Shown: positions 15,833-23,599 of the stretch, in pieces
How the letters are laid out: each line of letters begins with the position of its first letter
How positions within the stretch are numbered: the stretch's first letter is position 1
Virus record (IMG/VR): IMGVR_UViG_3300046011_008343
Span: 1 to 37,493 of that record
Length of the DNA stretch: 37,493 nt
Direction: 5' to 3' (one strand)
From: a virus
Made by a program: the position numbers and the translations under genes
The notes under the pieces: model-generated
Databases searched by the model: none
What the model saw: the letters and a program-made list of their open reading frames with translations, nothing else
What the model was told of the DNA's origin: nothing

Positions 15833-16114
15833 TTATTTGTTTTGTTGTTTATATGCGTGTCTTATACCGAGTCCTGTACCAATGGCTAATCCAGCAGCAC
15901 TACCTCTTAATGTTCTACGAAATGTATTTTTAGGGTTACTAGATATTAAACCTAAGACTCCACCGATTTGCGCTCCATTAGCTGCACCACTAGCAGCTTC
16001 ACTAGTTAATGTAGCTCTACCTAATTTACGTAAGCTAAACTTGCGAGGTTTCTTATCCTTACTACCAGGAGTCCTAGCGAAATCAGCTATTCGGTAGTCA
16101 GATAATAACTGCAT
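15833..16114 (-). CDS. Small tag-A protein with glycine-rich segment
   Basis: 93 residues. Tag A is complete: MQLLSDYRIADFARTPGSKD followed by K-K-P-R-K. A Gly/Ala stretch with small residues (A-A-S-G-A-A-N-G-A-Q-I-G-G-V-L-G) begins near residue 40 and a second (AAGLAIGTGLGI) near 72. Repeated small-residue spacing suggests glycine-zipper helices that could insert into membranes. It is encoded inside the core head operon, next to the scaffold and protease, and overlaps the 177-residue gene by one base, which supports co-expression with the prohead. Confidence 0.68.
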   Translation of the reverse strand: MQLLSDYRIADFARTPGSKDKKPRKFSLRKLGRATLTSEAASGAANGAQIGGVLGLISSNPKNTFRRTLRGSAAGLAIGTGLGIRHAYKQQNK

Positions 16115-16647
16115 TATTTTTTCTTACCTTTCTTCATAGCTTTGTAAATACCATAACCAGCACCAGCAGTCAATCCAGCACCTAATACTGCTAATCCAGG
16201 AGCAGATGTAGCTAACGCAGCAGCTTGTTGTCCACGTAGACTAGCAAACTTACCAGCTTTACCAGCAGCACCTTTAATACCATCAAATGCTCGTCCAGGT
16301 GCGCCTTTATAATCGTAGTTCTTAACTCTATCACCCATATCTTTAAGTGATTGAACATCTCTATCAAATTGACCTTTAGCTCCACCACGAGCAGCTAAAT
16401 AACCTTTAGCATCAAAATTCTTTTGTGCTTTACGCATATCATATTCTGGTTTACCATATCTCATACCAGCAGCTCCAAGTCCGCCTAATCCAACTGCACC
16501 AGCACCAATACCAGCATATAAACCAGCACGAGATTTACGTTTCTTCTTATCCTTACCTCTACCTCTAGCAAAATCAGCGTTGTCGCTAGTTAATGATTCA
16601 AATTCTGCCATCGTATAGGCAGCAATAGGACGATTTGTATAATTCAT
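16114..16647 (-). CDS. Tag-A protein next to the prohead protease
   Basis: 177 residues. The start MNYTNRPIAAYTMAEFESLT is related to a stretch near residue 284 of the protease (L-P-I-A-A-F-S-M-A-E-M-E-A-V). Then comes D-N-A-D-F-A-R-G-R-G-K-D-K-K-K-R-K, a tag A, a Gly-rich segment (about 45-64), a charged middle and a second Gly/Ala helix (about 144-170) before G-K-K-K. It follows the protease gene by five bases. The shared sequence suggests that this protein and the protease C-terminus derive from one duplicated module. Confidence 0.68.
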   Translation of the reverse strand: MNYTNRPIAAYTMAEFESLTSDNADFARGRGKDKKKRKSRAGLYAGIGAGAVGLGGLGAAGMRYGKPEYDMRKAQKNFDAKGYLAARGGAKGQFDRDVQSLKDMGDRVKNYDYKGAPGRAFDGIKGAAGKAGKFASLRGQQAAALATSAPGLAVLGAGLTAGAGYGIYKAMKKGKKK

Positions 16648-16652
16648 AGACG

Positions 16653-17876
16653 TTAGTTATAGTTATTTATTACAGTTTGTTTCTTACCACTTAATCCGCG
16701 GTATGCTCCAACAGCTAATCCAGTTCCAACTAATGCACCAGTACCGATAGCTAAACCTTTACCAGTTTTAGTCTTCAATGCAGTTTTACCAGCTTGATAA
16801 GTTGCAGATCCGTATTTACGTAATCTTCCAGCTTTAACTTGTTTCTGCTGTGCAACTTTATTAACAAATGATTGTTTAACATCATCTGCATCTTTACTAA
16901 CGCGATTAATAACACGTTTACCTAAATTCTTAACACCATCAATGCTTTCGCGGAGCAACCCGAACTCAGCACGATTAACTGCTTCCATCTCAGCCATACT
17001 AAATGCTGCAATAGGTAATCCACTAGCATAACGAGCGTTAGGATCATTAGGAGGCATACCCCAATTCTGTTGTTGACCTTGAGCTTGATAACCTTGCACT
17101 TGGTTCGGATAAGATCCACCATTAGCTTCCTGCATCATAGGATCTTGTTCTTCCTCACCAGATCCAATCAACGTAAGAAAACGAGTGGCGAAATCATTAA
17201 TAGCTTGATACTGTACTTCTTCACGACTCTGACCGTTAAGTGCTTGTTCATCAATAGTCTGAATAGTTTCAGTTAGTTCCCATAACTTATTAGTTAAATC
17301 TTCGTATTGATTACGAATCTTATCTAACATATCATCACTGTTCTCTAAGTCGTCAAATGTAAGTGCATCTGATTCAAATTCAGCACGTTTAAATAGACTT
17401 AGATTAGCAATGGCGGGATTAGGTGTTGCACTAATTTCACGTATTGCATTACTTACTACATCAATGCCAGGACTAAGTGTGTTTAATAATCCTTCATTTA
17501 ACTGACGTATTGCTTCACCACTTTTAATTGCGATTTGATTAACAAAGATACCTAACTTACCAGTTAATCCCTTATCATCAGCACCAGGAAAATTATCTTC
17601 ATTAATAGTAGTGCATTGAAATTGAGATTCTACATCTCCAATAACACTAGATTGCTCCTTCTTATGATCCATCAATACTGGAATGCGAGTCTTAGCAAAT
17701 AACGCATTAGAGTTACTAACTATCTCACGTATTCTAGCTGGACTAAATGTATGTGTTCTCTTCTTAGAGTCAACATGAGTACCTTCAATTAGGACTAATC
17801 CTTTCTTAATTACCTTATTAGGTGACTCACTTATTGTTTCTAAATTAGAAGCTGAAAAATAAGCTAATTTATTCAT
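16653..17876 (-). CDS. Prohead protease with scaffold-like C-terminal extension
   Basis: 407 residues. Residues 20-160 fit Mu I-like/XkdF-like head maturation proteases: K-K-G-L-V-L-I-E-G-T-H-V, P-V-L-M-D-H-K (candidate catalytic His71), a G-D-V-E strand, L-T-G-K-L-G-I-F-V, L-S-P-G-I-D (candidate Ser135) and EISATPNPAIANLSLF. After R-A-E-F-E-S-D comes an acidic coiled-coil (about 175-225), Gln-rich linker, tag-like G-L-P-I-A-A-F-S-M-A-E-M-E...R-A-E-F-G (about 283-305), a basic helix and a Gly-rich segment (GKGLAIGTGALVGTGLAVGA). The enzyme presumably trims head proteins during maturation and may cut at the x-F-x-R sites of the tagged proteins. Confidence 0.75.
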   Translation of the reverse strand: MNKLAYFSASNLETISESPNKVIKKGLVLIEGTHVDSKKRTHTFSPARIREIVSNSNALFAKTRIPVLMDHKKEQSSVIGDVESQFQCTTINEDNFPGADDKGLTGKLGIFVNQIAIKSGEAIRQLNEGLLNTLSPGIDVVSNAIREISATPNPAIANLSLFKRAEFESDALTFDDLENSDDMLDKIRNQYEDLTNKLWELTETIQTIDEQALNGQSREEVQYQAINDFATRFLTLIGSGEEEQDPMMQEANGGSYPNQVQGYQAQGQQQNWGMPPNDPNARYASGLPIAAFSMAEMEAVNRAEFGLLRESIDGVKNLGKRVINRVSKDADDVKQSFVNKVAQQKQVKAGRLRKYGSATYQAGKTALKTKTGKGLAIGTGALVGTGLAVGAYRGLSGKKQTVINNYN

Positions 17877-17930
17877 ACTTGTTTATTGTGATTTAACTCC
17901 TACTAGCTCTATATGTTTCATAATAGTGAA

Positions 17931-17936
17931 TATAAT
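17931..17936 (+). promoter_or_regulatory. Candidate -10 box for the XRE-hydrolase operon
   Basis: TATAAT lies 32 bases before the XRE start, with no convincing -35 hexamer at the right distance. ATAGTG occurs on both sides (near 17923 and 17940) and could mark a repressor site for autoregulation. Confidence 0.45.
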
Positions 17937-17968
17937 AGACATAGTGGGTTATTGTTCTTAATAAGCAC

Positions 17969-18181
17969 ATGATAGATAAACGTAAGTTAATCGGTAACAA
18001 AATTAAACGAGCTAGACAAGAAGCTAATTTAACTCAGGAACAGTTAGCTAAGGAACTATTTATGCAGAGAAGTGTATTAAGTAAGATAGAGACAGGTAAG
18101 TATTCTGTAGCAGCAGATAGACTAGGCAACTTTAGTCGAGCATTAAATAAAAAAATAATCTATTTTCTAAGTGACATCTAA
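17969..18181 (+). CDS. XRE-family helix-turn-helix repressor
   Basis: 70 residues, a minimal HTH_3 domain: I-G-N-K-I-K-R-A-R-Q-E-A, L-T-Q-E-Q-L-A-K-E-L as the first HTH helix, Q-R-S-V-L-S-K-I-E-T-G-K-Y as the recognition helix, and a closing helix. It binds operator DNA as a dimer. The stop overlaps the start of the tagged hydrolase (TAATG at 18179-18183), so the two are co-translated. A regulator directly coupled to one effector suggests a separately controlled accessory operon or an antidote-type arrangement; the sequence cannot tell which. Confidence 0.88.
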   Translation: MIDKRKLIGNKIKRARQEANLTQEQLAKELFMQRSVLSKIETGKYSVAADRLGNFSRALNKKIIYFLSDI

Positions 18182-19245
18182 TGGTTAAACAAGACGTTAA
18201 AGTTAAATCGTATGTAAGGAAAGGTAAACTAGTTAAACAGTACCAACGTAAACAAGACAGTGCATTAGTTAAAGCAACTATAGTTACTGCAAGTACACTT
18301 GGACTAACTGCTGCTAGTTACCTATTACTAAAACGACGTTATATTAATGGATATAAAACATCAGCTAAAGAAGCATTTAAATTAGCTAATAATATAACAC
18401 CTGTTAAACTATCAGATAAAGTAAAACGAGTTCACTTTACAACAGGTGGATTTAATGCAAGTAATCTAGAAGCACGTCAATCAATTAGCTTTGCACATAA
18501 AGTACGAAACTTATTTGATAAAACGCAAGAACACATAATACCAGTTAACACATCTAATAGTAGTGTGAAGTATCTAGGTAGAAACTATAAGAATAAATTA
18601 GAGTTATTAAAGAATGGATCTATTGCATGGGCTAAACCATTTATTAAAGATGGTTATAATCCAACAGCTAGAGAGTTAGCGGCTGATATGTATTCTTACG
18701 CTAAAACATATCCCGATAAAGATTTAGTTTTACATGGATTTAGTTCTGGTAGTTTTATTAATTCTGAAGCTATTAATATCTTTAAAGAAATGGGAGGTAA
18801 CGTTAGTAAAGTTAAACAAATTAACTATGCTGGTACTTACTTAGGCATAAATAAAGTTAACCCCGGTAATACACTTAGTTTTGGAAGTAAAGATGATTGG
18901 GATTTAACATCAAAGTATTTTCCTTACCCTGACATTAAATGGATTAAAGGAAAAAATCAACACACTATATCGGAGTATGTTGATGATAAGAATATTGTTA
19001 ACCAAGTAAAACAGTTTATTGGTTATGAACCATTACAAATAAGGAAGGTTAATAAAGCTCCAATTAATGTAGCTGATGAAATTGCTCACATTAAAGATAG
19101 ACAACGTAAATTAAAACAACTTCGATTTAATACGAAAATTCCAGAAAGTAAGAAAAAACAAGCGATGGATTCTGCTGTACAAGAACTTAATAAGGCTAAA
19201 AATAGACTCAAAATGGCTATTGATGAATCGCGGCGATCTAAATAG
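18181..19245 (+). CDS. Tagged alpha/beta hydrolase effector
   Basis: 354 residues. Tag B opens the protein (V-K-V-K-S-Y-V-R-K-G-K-L-V-K-Q-Y-Q-R, 6-23), followed by a hydrophobic helix (about 31-50). A serine alpha/beta hydrolase domain follows: strand L-V-L-H-G then nucleophile elbow G-F-S-S-G (186-190, Ser188), strand Q-I-N-Y-A-G-T-Y, acid candidate Asp238/239 in G-S-K-D-D-W-D, and His261 in N-Q-H-T-I. The C-terminal 60 residues are basic and helical. The fold suggests an esterase or lipase acting on an unknown host target. It is on the plus strand under XRE control, and its 3' end overlaps the kinase gene tail to tail by 8 bases. Confidence 0.75.
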   Translation: MVKQDVKVKSYVRKGKLVKQYQRKQDSALVKATIVTASTLGLTAASYLLLKRRYINGYKTSAKEAFKLANNITPVKLSDKVKRVHFTTGGFNASNLEARQSISFAHKVRNLFDKTQEHIIPVNTSNSSVKYLGRNYKNKLELLKNGSIAWAKPFIKDGYNPTARELAADMYSYAKTYPDKDLVLHGFSSGSFINSEAINIFKEMGGNVSKVKQINYAGTYLGINKVNPGNTLSFGSKDDWDLTSKYFPYPDIKWIKGKNQHTISEYVDDKNIVNQVKQFIGYEPLQIRKVNKAPINVADEIAHIKDRQRKLKQLRFNTKIPESKKKQAMDSAVQELNKAKNRLKMAIDESRRSK

Positions 19246-20323
19246 TATTTAAATAATCTAGAAACTCTTTAGACTTGGCGTGATTATAATAGATATTCTT
19301 AATTCTAGAATCGCGCGATTTTAATGCTTGTTTAAATACATCATCATCTACACCATCTAGAGCTTTAAGGAAATTTCTATCGTATTCATTAACAAGTTGT
19401 TCTGGCGTGTAATTGTTATGTAACTCAGTTAATGTATCTCTTAATTGATTTAGATTACGTCGTTTAGTTTCATTTAGTTTGCGCGATTTACTTTTAATTA
19501 TCTTAGTTAATGAATCATAATCAAACGGTAATGTATATGCACTACCGTTATCTATTGCTGTGAATGCTCCATTACTAATGTTATAAAATAAGTTACCAGC
19601 ATTTCTATCAGCATTACCAACAAATATATCAAGTGCGCCGATTTTAGCAGTATCTTTATTTAGTAATATATTATCAATTACCTTAGAGTATTTAGATTTA
19701 GATACTGGATTAGCTACAACAAAATTCATGTCTTTAAATAATTCAGATGCTGGTACACCGTCAACTATCTTATGTAGACTTCCAGGTAAACCAGCTTTTT
19801 TACCATAAAATATCTGATTCGCTGCTATAATTTCAGTTTCTTGTACAGGTATTTTAAGTTTGTTTCCAATAGATGATATTAGTGCTTCTGTAGCTTGTTC
19901 ATTACCATGAGGATAACTTCCTATACTTAAATTACTTAATATATTAGAATCTAAGTTATCTCTACCTTCTTTATAGATGTAATTAACTCCATCTTTAGTT
20001 ACTAGTTTAATAGTGTTAGTTGATTCACCTTTAAATATTTTAAAGGTGTTTAGTATATTTAACTTCTCTATTGGTGATTTAACATTAGCTACATTTAACG
20101 GCTTAATATTTATCTTGTTTACTTTAGATTGTATTTTAGCTAACCTAAATAACTTATATAACTTATCTGCATTTTTAATTGCAGCAAAACTACCACCAAT
20201 TAAACTAACACCTTTAATTATATTCTTATATTGTTGTAACTTCTTATCATCTTGCAATCTATCATAAGCTTTAACTATTCTACCTTTACGTGTAAATGAT
20301 TTAACTTTAACTCGTTTCTTCAT
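19238..20323 (-). CDS. Tagged HipA/PI-kinase-like protein kinase effector
   Basis: 361 residues. Tag B (V-K-V-K-S-F-T-R-K-G-R-I-V-K-A-Y-D-R, 5-22) and a hydrophobic stretch (35-50) precede a kinase-like domain. Candidate ATP lysine is K118 in Y-I-Y-K-E-G, partner Glu is in N-E-Q-A-T-E (141-146), catalytic loop is L-D-I-F-V-G-N-A-D-R-N-A-G-N (231-244, Asp239 and Asn244) and metal Asp258 is in A-I-D-N-G. D-x-x-x-G-N-x-D-R-N-x-G-N plus I-D-N-G is the signature of HipA-like and phosphatidylinositol-kinase-like enzymes. HipA kinases phosphorylate translation factors; the target here is unknown. The gene starts 4 bases inside the upstream AT-hook gene. Confidence 0.75.
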   Translation of the reverse strand: MKKRVKVKSFTRKGRIVKAYDRLQDDKKLQQYKNIIKGVSLIGGSFAAIKNADKLYKLFRLAKIQSKVNKINIKPLNVANVKSPIEKLNILNTFKIFKGESTNTIKLVTKDGVNYIYKEGRDNLDSNILSNLSIGSYPHGNEQATEALISSIGNKLKIPVQETEIIAANQIFYGKKAGLPGSLHKIVDGVPASELFKDMNFVVANPVSKSKYSKVIDNILLNKDTAKIGALDIFVGNADRNAGNLFYNISNGAFTAIDNGSAYTLPFDYDSLTKIIKSKSRKLNETKRRNLNQLRDTLTELHNNYTPEQLVNEYDRNFLKALDGVDDDVFKQALKSRDSRIKNIYYNHAKSKEFLDYLNTI

Positions 20324-21051
20324 TGATTACTCCTATCTTTTCTAGGTCTACCACGTTTACGTTTAACTGGAGTTGCTGGATTTGGAGTTCCTGGATTAAC
20401 TCCTAACTGTTGTTTAAGTTTCTTAGCTAATGCTTTACGAGTTGCACGTCTATCTTCAATATTACTAGCTCCCTTATAACTAAAGTCTTTATTAGTCTTG
20501 ATAGCTAAATATAGATCATTATCTGAATTATAGTTAACTGAAGTTAGTTTACCACGTGCATTATTAACTCGTTTATTAAGTGTTGCATCATTACGTTTAA
20601 TACGTCTAGTAATTAAACTATCTTCACGTTTAGTAAACGGTTGTATATTAACTGCTTCACTTGGTAAGTTATCTAATTCGCGTATGTATTTACGTCTAGC
20701 GTCTCTAGTCATAGCTCCACCAGTTACACTAGCTGCCATAATATCACCAGTTGTATTAGTGATAGGTTGACTTATAGTTTTAGCAGTTTTATTAAATACG
20801 CGCTTAACAGTTGGACTAACCTTATTTACAATCTTCTCACTTAACTGAGCTATGTTGCGACGATATTTAAATGCAGTTAATAAACCTGCTATAGAAGTCG
20901 CGCCTATTAATCCTTTACTAAGATTGGTTAACTTCTTCTTACCATCCTTATCTCTCTTAAATAACTTATCCGTTACTTTAGTTAGTACACGATTATAACC
21001 ACGTACTAACTTACCTTTACGAACTGATTGTTTTACTTTAACTTGTTTCAT
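20320..21051 (-). CDS. Tagged AT-hook cargo protein
   Basis: 243 residues. Tag B at the N-terminus (V-K-V-K-Q-S-V-R-K-G-K-L-V-R-G-Y-N-R, 4-21), a hydrophobic segment (about 47-60), a long basic middle with no known domain, and at the end K-R-K-R-G-R-P-R-K-D-R, an AT-hook. AT-hooks bind the minor groove of A+T-rich DNA, and this genome is A+T-rich. It might bind the packaged phage DNA or host chromatin after ejection. It overlaps neighbours on both sides by 4 bases, so it is co-translated with the tagged kinase. Confidence 0.68.
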   Translation of the reverse strand: MKQVKVKQSVRKGKLVRGYNRVLTKVTDKLFKRDKDGKKKLTNLSKGLIGATSIAGLLTAFKYRRNIAQLSEKIVNKVSPTVKRVFNKTAKTISQPITNTTGDIMAASVTGGAMTRDARRKYIRELDNLPSEAVNIQPFTKREDSLITRRIKRNDATLNKRVNNARGKLTSVNYNSDNDLYLAIKTNKDFSYKGASNIEDRRATRKALAKKLKQQLGVNPGTPNPATPVKRKRGRPRKDRSNQ

Positions 21052-21839
21052 TTAGTTTTATTTTTATTATTGTAATATCTAGCTGCTAACGTAGCTCCTA
21101 ATAAACCGCCACTTAAAGTTAAACCTATCTTTCCACTTAACTTACTTCCTTTTACACCTTTAATTAAATCTTTAGTGTCATCTATATTCTTAGCTATACT
21201 ATCTCTAAGTTTATAATTAGAACCACCACCTTCAAGTTCTACACGATCTAGGTTCTTTAATACGTTACGTTGTTCATCTACAAAATCATTTAACGTTTTA
21301 ATACGTTTATTTATTTTAGGTTTGTATCCATATTTATAAGCACCATAACCTAAACCACTTCCAACTAAAGTAGATCCACCAACTGTTAGTAACTCACGTC
21401 TTTTATTACGAGGTTTCTTATCCTTACCTCTACCAAATGTAACTAGTTTGTATTGCATAAAATATCTAGCGTTATCCCTATCGTATTGGTATTTTCTAAT
21501 CGCATTAACTCCACCTCCAATAAGTCCACCTTGAATACCTCCAGTTAGTGCGTTTGCTCCAGCAATTAATCCTGCACCTCCAGCTAACATACCTGCATTT
21601 TTTCTAAGACTAGGATTACGACCTTGTGCTTTTAATGCTGCTCTCATAGCTTGTCTACCATCTTTACGAGCTAATGCAGAAGCAATACTTAAACCAGTTA
21701 ACCCAACTCCAAGACCAGCACCCCATTTAGCACCAGTTAACATACCACGTCTAATACTAGGACGTTCTCTCTTCTTCTTATCTTTAGAACCTAATCGTCT
21801 TGCAAATGTTGATAATGAATAGTCAGATAAAATGTACAT
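21048..21839 (-). CDS. Double-module tag-A protein (apparent gene fusion)
   Basis: 263 residues. The first half has tag A (MYILSDYSLSTFARRLGSKD, then K-K-K-R) and Gly/Ala-rich helices (about 36-56 and 83-112). At residue 128 a complete second start begins: M-Q-Y-K-L-V-T-F-G-R-G-K-D-K-K-P-R, near-identical to the N-terminus of the separate gene at 22011-22640, followed by its own Gly-rich segment (about 154-170). An internal start at 21458 could also be used alone. The join looks like two genes of the cluster fused by loss of a stop codon. No enzyme domain is seen. Confidence 0.68.
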   Translation of the reverse strand: MYILSDYSLSTFARRLGSKDKKKRERPSIRRGMLTGAKWGAGLGVGLTGLSIASALARKDGRQAMRAALKAQGRNPSLRKNAGMLAGGAGLIAGANALTGGIQGGLIGGGVNAIRKYQYDRDNARYFMQYKLVTFGRGKDKKPRNKRRELLTVGGSTLVGSGLGYGAYKYGYKPKINKRIKTLNDFVDEQRNVLKNLDRVELEGGGSNYKLRDSIAKNIDDTKDLIKGVKGSKLSGKIGLTLSGGLLGATLAARYYNNKNKTK

Positions 21840-21842
21840 AAT

Positions 21843-22004
21843 TTATTTAGAGTTAAGTGCTTGTTTTTGTCTACGTTTAGCTAAGTAATAATTTAATCCA
21901 CCACCAAGTCCAGCACCAATAGCACTAATTCCATCTATTAATGATTTACTTTTTCTTTTCTTTTTATCTTTATCACCAACACGTCTTGCAAAGTTACTTA
22001 TCAT
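21843..22004 (-). CDS. Minimal tag-A protein (53 residues)
   Basis: This short gene reads MISNFARRVGDKDKKKRKSK, then a Gly-rich segment (S-A-I-G-A-G-L-G-G-G-L-N-Y-Y) and a basic tail ending N-S-K. It is tag A plus one putative membrane segment with no effector. It fills the gap between the fusion gene and the 209-residue gene with short intergenic spacing, so it is probably translated. Comparable reduced forms in the cluster argue that tag and glycine segment are the functional unit shared by all members. Confidence 0.7.
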   Translation of the reverse strand: MISNFARRVGDKDKKKRKSKSLIDGISAIGAGLGGGLNYYLAKRRQKQALNSK

Positions 22005-22010
22005 AATAGT

Positions 22011-22640
22011 TTAACTGAATGAATAATCTGCCATAGTCATAGGTCTATTACTTCTAACCTTAGTTACTAAGTTATTAATAACCTTAGATACTTTACGTTT
22101 ACTAGACTTAGATAACTTAGAATCTTTAATAGGTTTAATAATTAAGTTCTTTAATCTGTTTCTGTATATTTGTTTAACTCCAGTTTGACTACTAGGATCT
22201 ACCCTTAAATCAAAATCATAACCAGAATTATCTTTATAGAACTGTTGTCTTAATTCACTTTGTCTACGTTTAATTATATCTGACTTAGCTTGTTTACCTT
22301 TAACTCCACGAGCAGATAAGTTACCACGAGCAGATAATTCTTGATTTCTCTGAAGTTCTTTAAGTGGATCTTTAATTGTAGGCATATCAGGTACAATTTG
22401 ATCAGCTAAAGAATTACCTAACTTTGAACCTTTAGTTTTTAAATCTTTATTAAATCTATCAATACTTGATGTATCAACTTTCATATCTTTAAATTCATTA
22501 GCTAAACTTAACTTCTTAGCTCCAAATATTAGTCCAGTTCCTAATAGTGCCGTTCCAGCAGTAAGTAGATATGGATTAATGCGGGATTTACGTTTCTGTT
22601 TATCTCGACCTCTTCCAAACGTAGCTAATTTATATTGCAT
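22011..22640 (-). CDS. Tag-A cargo protein, unknown C-terminus
   Basis: 209 residues. Tag A (MQYKLATFGRGRDKQKRKS) precedes a hydrophobic helix (P-Y-L-L-T-A-G-T-A-L-L-G-T-G-L-I-F-G, 23-40). The remainder is charged and basic, with A-R-G-N-L-S-A-R-G-V-K-G and a helix-rich end. A short stretch S-A-R-G-N-L-S-A-R-G-V is a local duplication. No catalytic residues are evident. It is three bases from the gene at 22643 and belongs to the same operon. Confidence 0.65.
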   Translation of the reverse strand: MQYKLATFGRGRDKQKRKSRINPYLLTAGTALLGTGLIFGAKKLSLANEFKDMKVDTSSIDRFNKDLKTKGSKLGNSLADQIVPDMPTIKDPLKELQRNQELSARGNLSARGVKGKQAKSDIIKRRQSELRQQFYKDNSGYDFDLRVDPSSQTGVKQIYRNRLKNLIIKPIKDSKLSKSSKRKVSKVINNLVTKVRSNRPMTMADYSFS

Positions 22641-22642
22641 AA

Positions 22643-23593
22643 TTACAATTTAATGTTATTGTGTTTGTCTATCATCTGTTTAATATCTAATTCAGTAAAA
22701 CCACGTTCTTTAAGTGACTTAATTATCTTATTTAAGTCTACACTACCATTAACTCTAGTTGTGTCAATATTATTAGCTTTAGCATAAGCATCTAATGATT
22801 TTTTAAGTACCTTACGTTCAGCTTCTCTAACTGCCGGATCATTCATTTTAGCAACACCAGCAAAATATTTACGTTCTGCTTTACTTAAAGTAACTGCTTT
22901 ATAAATAGTATCTCTTAATCCATCTTTACCTTCAACTGCTGCTACACGCTCACTATCAATAACTATTCGTTTAGCTATAGGAGTTAATGTTTCATCATAC
23001 ATCTTCAATACATCACTAGCAGTTGGTGATTTATTCATTTTAGATTTAATACCATATAAATTAATACTTAACTCTGCTGATTGTAAATCACTATTACTAT
23101 ACAACGATTGATATTTCCTTCTAAGTTCATTTAAATCTTTAGGTGCAGTTCTAGCTTGTTCTCTAGCTTTAATATTAAATGCAGCTACAGTATTACGATA
23201 TGATTCATTTGGATTAAATAACACTAATGATTTAGTATTACGGGCTTTAATAAACTTATATCCTTTAATTCCACCTAATGTAGCTAATCCTAATCCACCT
23301 ATTCCACCAACAGTTAATCCTATATTCTTTAATTGTTGTTTAGCTTTCTTGTTATTCTTATTAATTAAGTTAGAAGGTAATGATCCTAAGTAAGCACCTG
23401 CTATACCACCCAGAGTAAATTTATTACCCCAACTTAGAGGTATACGTTTACCATACTTAATTGCAGCAAGTCCTCCAATTCCAAGCCCTGCAACACGTCC
23501 TACATCAAATACGATATCTTTAATTGATCTATTGTATGATCTAACAGTTTTACCTTTGCGAACATAAGACTTAACTTTAGATTGTTTTACCAT
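22643..23593 (-). CDS. Tag-B cargo protein with multiple glycine-rich segments
   Basis: 316 residues. Tag B (K-V-K-S-Y-V-R-K-G-K-T-V-R-S-Y-N-R, 6-22) is followed by Gly-rich hydrophobic helices at about 32-45, 61-75 and 90-110. The C-terminal 190 residues are helical, with S-T/S-L-S-K-A-E-R-K-Y-F and a conserved-looking end (L-K-E-R-G-F-T-E-L-D-I-K-Q-M-I). I do not recognise the C-terminal domain. With several membrane-like helices it could be a channel or scaffold component for the ejection of the other cargo. Confidence 0.65.
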   Translation of the reverse strand: MVKQSKVKSYVRKGKTVRSYNRSIKDIVFDVGRVAGLGIGGLAAIKYGKRIPLSWGNKFTLGGIAGAYLGSLPSNLINKNNKKAKQQLKNIGLTVGGIGGLGLATLGGIKGYKFIKARNTKSLVLFNPNESYRNTVAAFNIKAREQARTAPKDLNELRRKYQSLYSNSDLQSAELSINLYGIKSKMNKSPTASDVLKMYDETLTPIAKRIVIDSERVAAVEGKDGLRDTIYKAVTLSKAERKYFAGVAKMNDPAVREAERKVLKKSLDAYAKANNIDTTRVNGSVDLNKIIKSLKERGFTELDIKQMIDKHNNIKL

Positions 23594-23599
23594 AATAGT

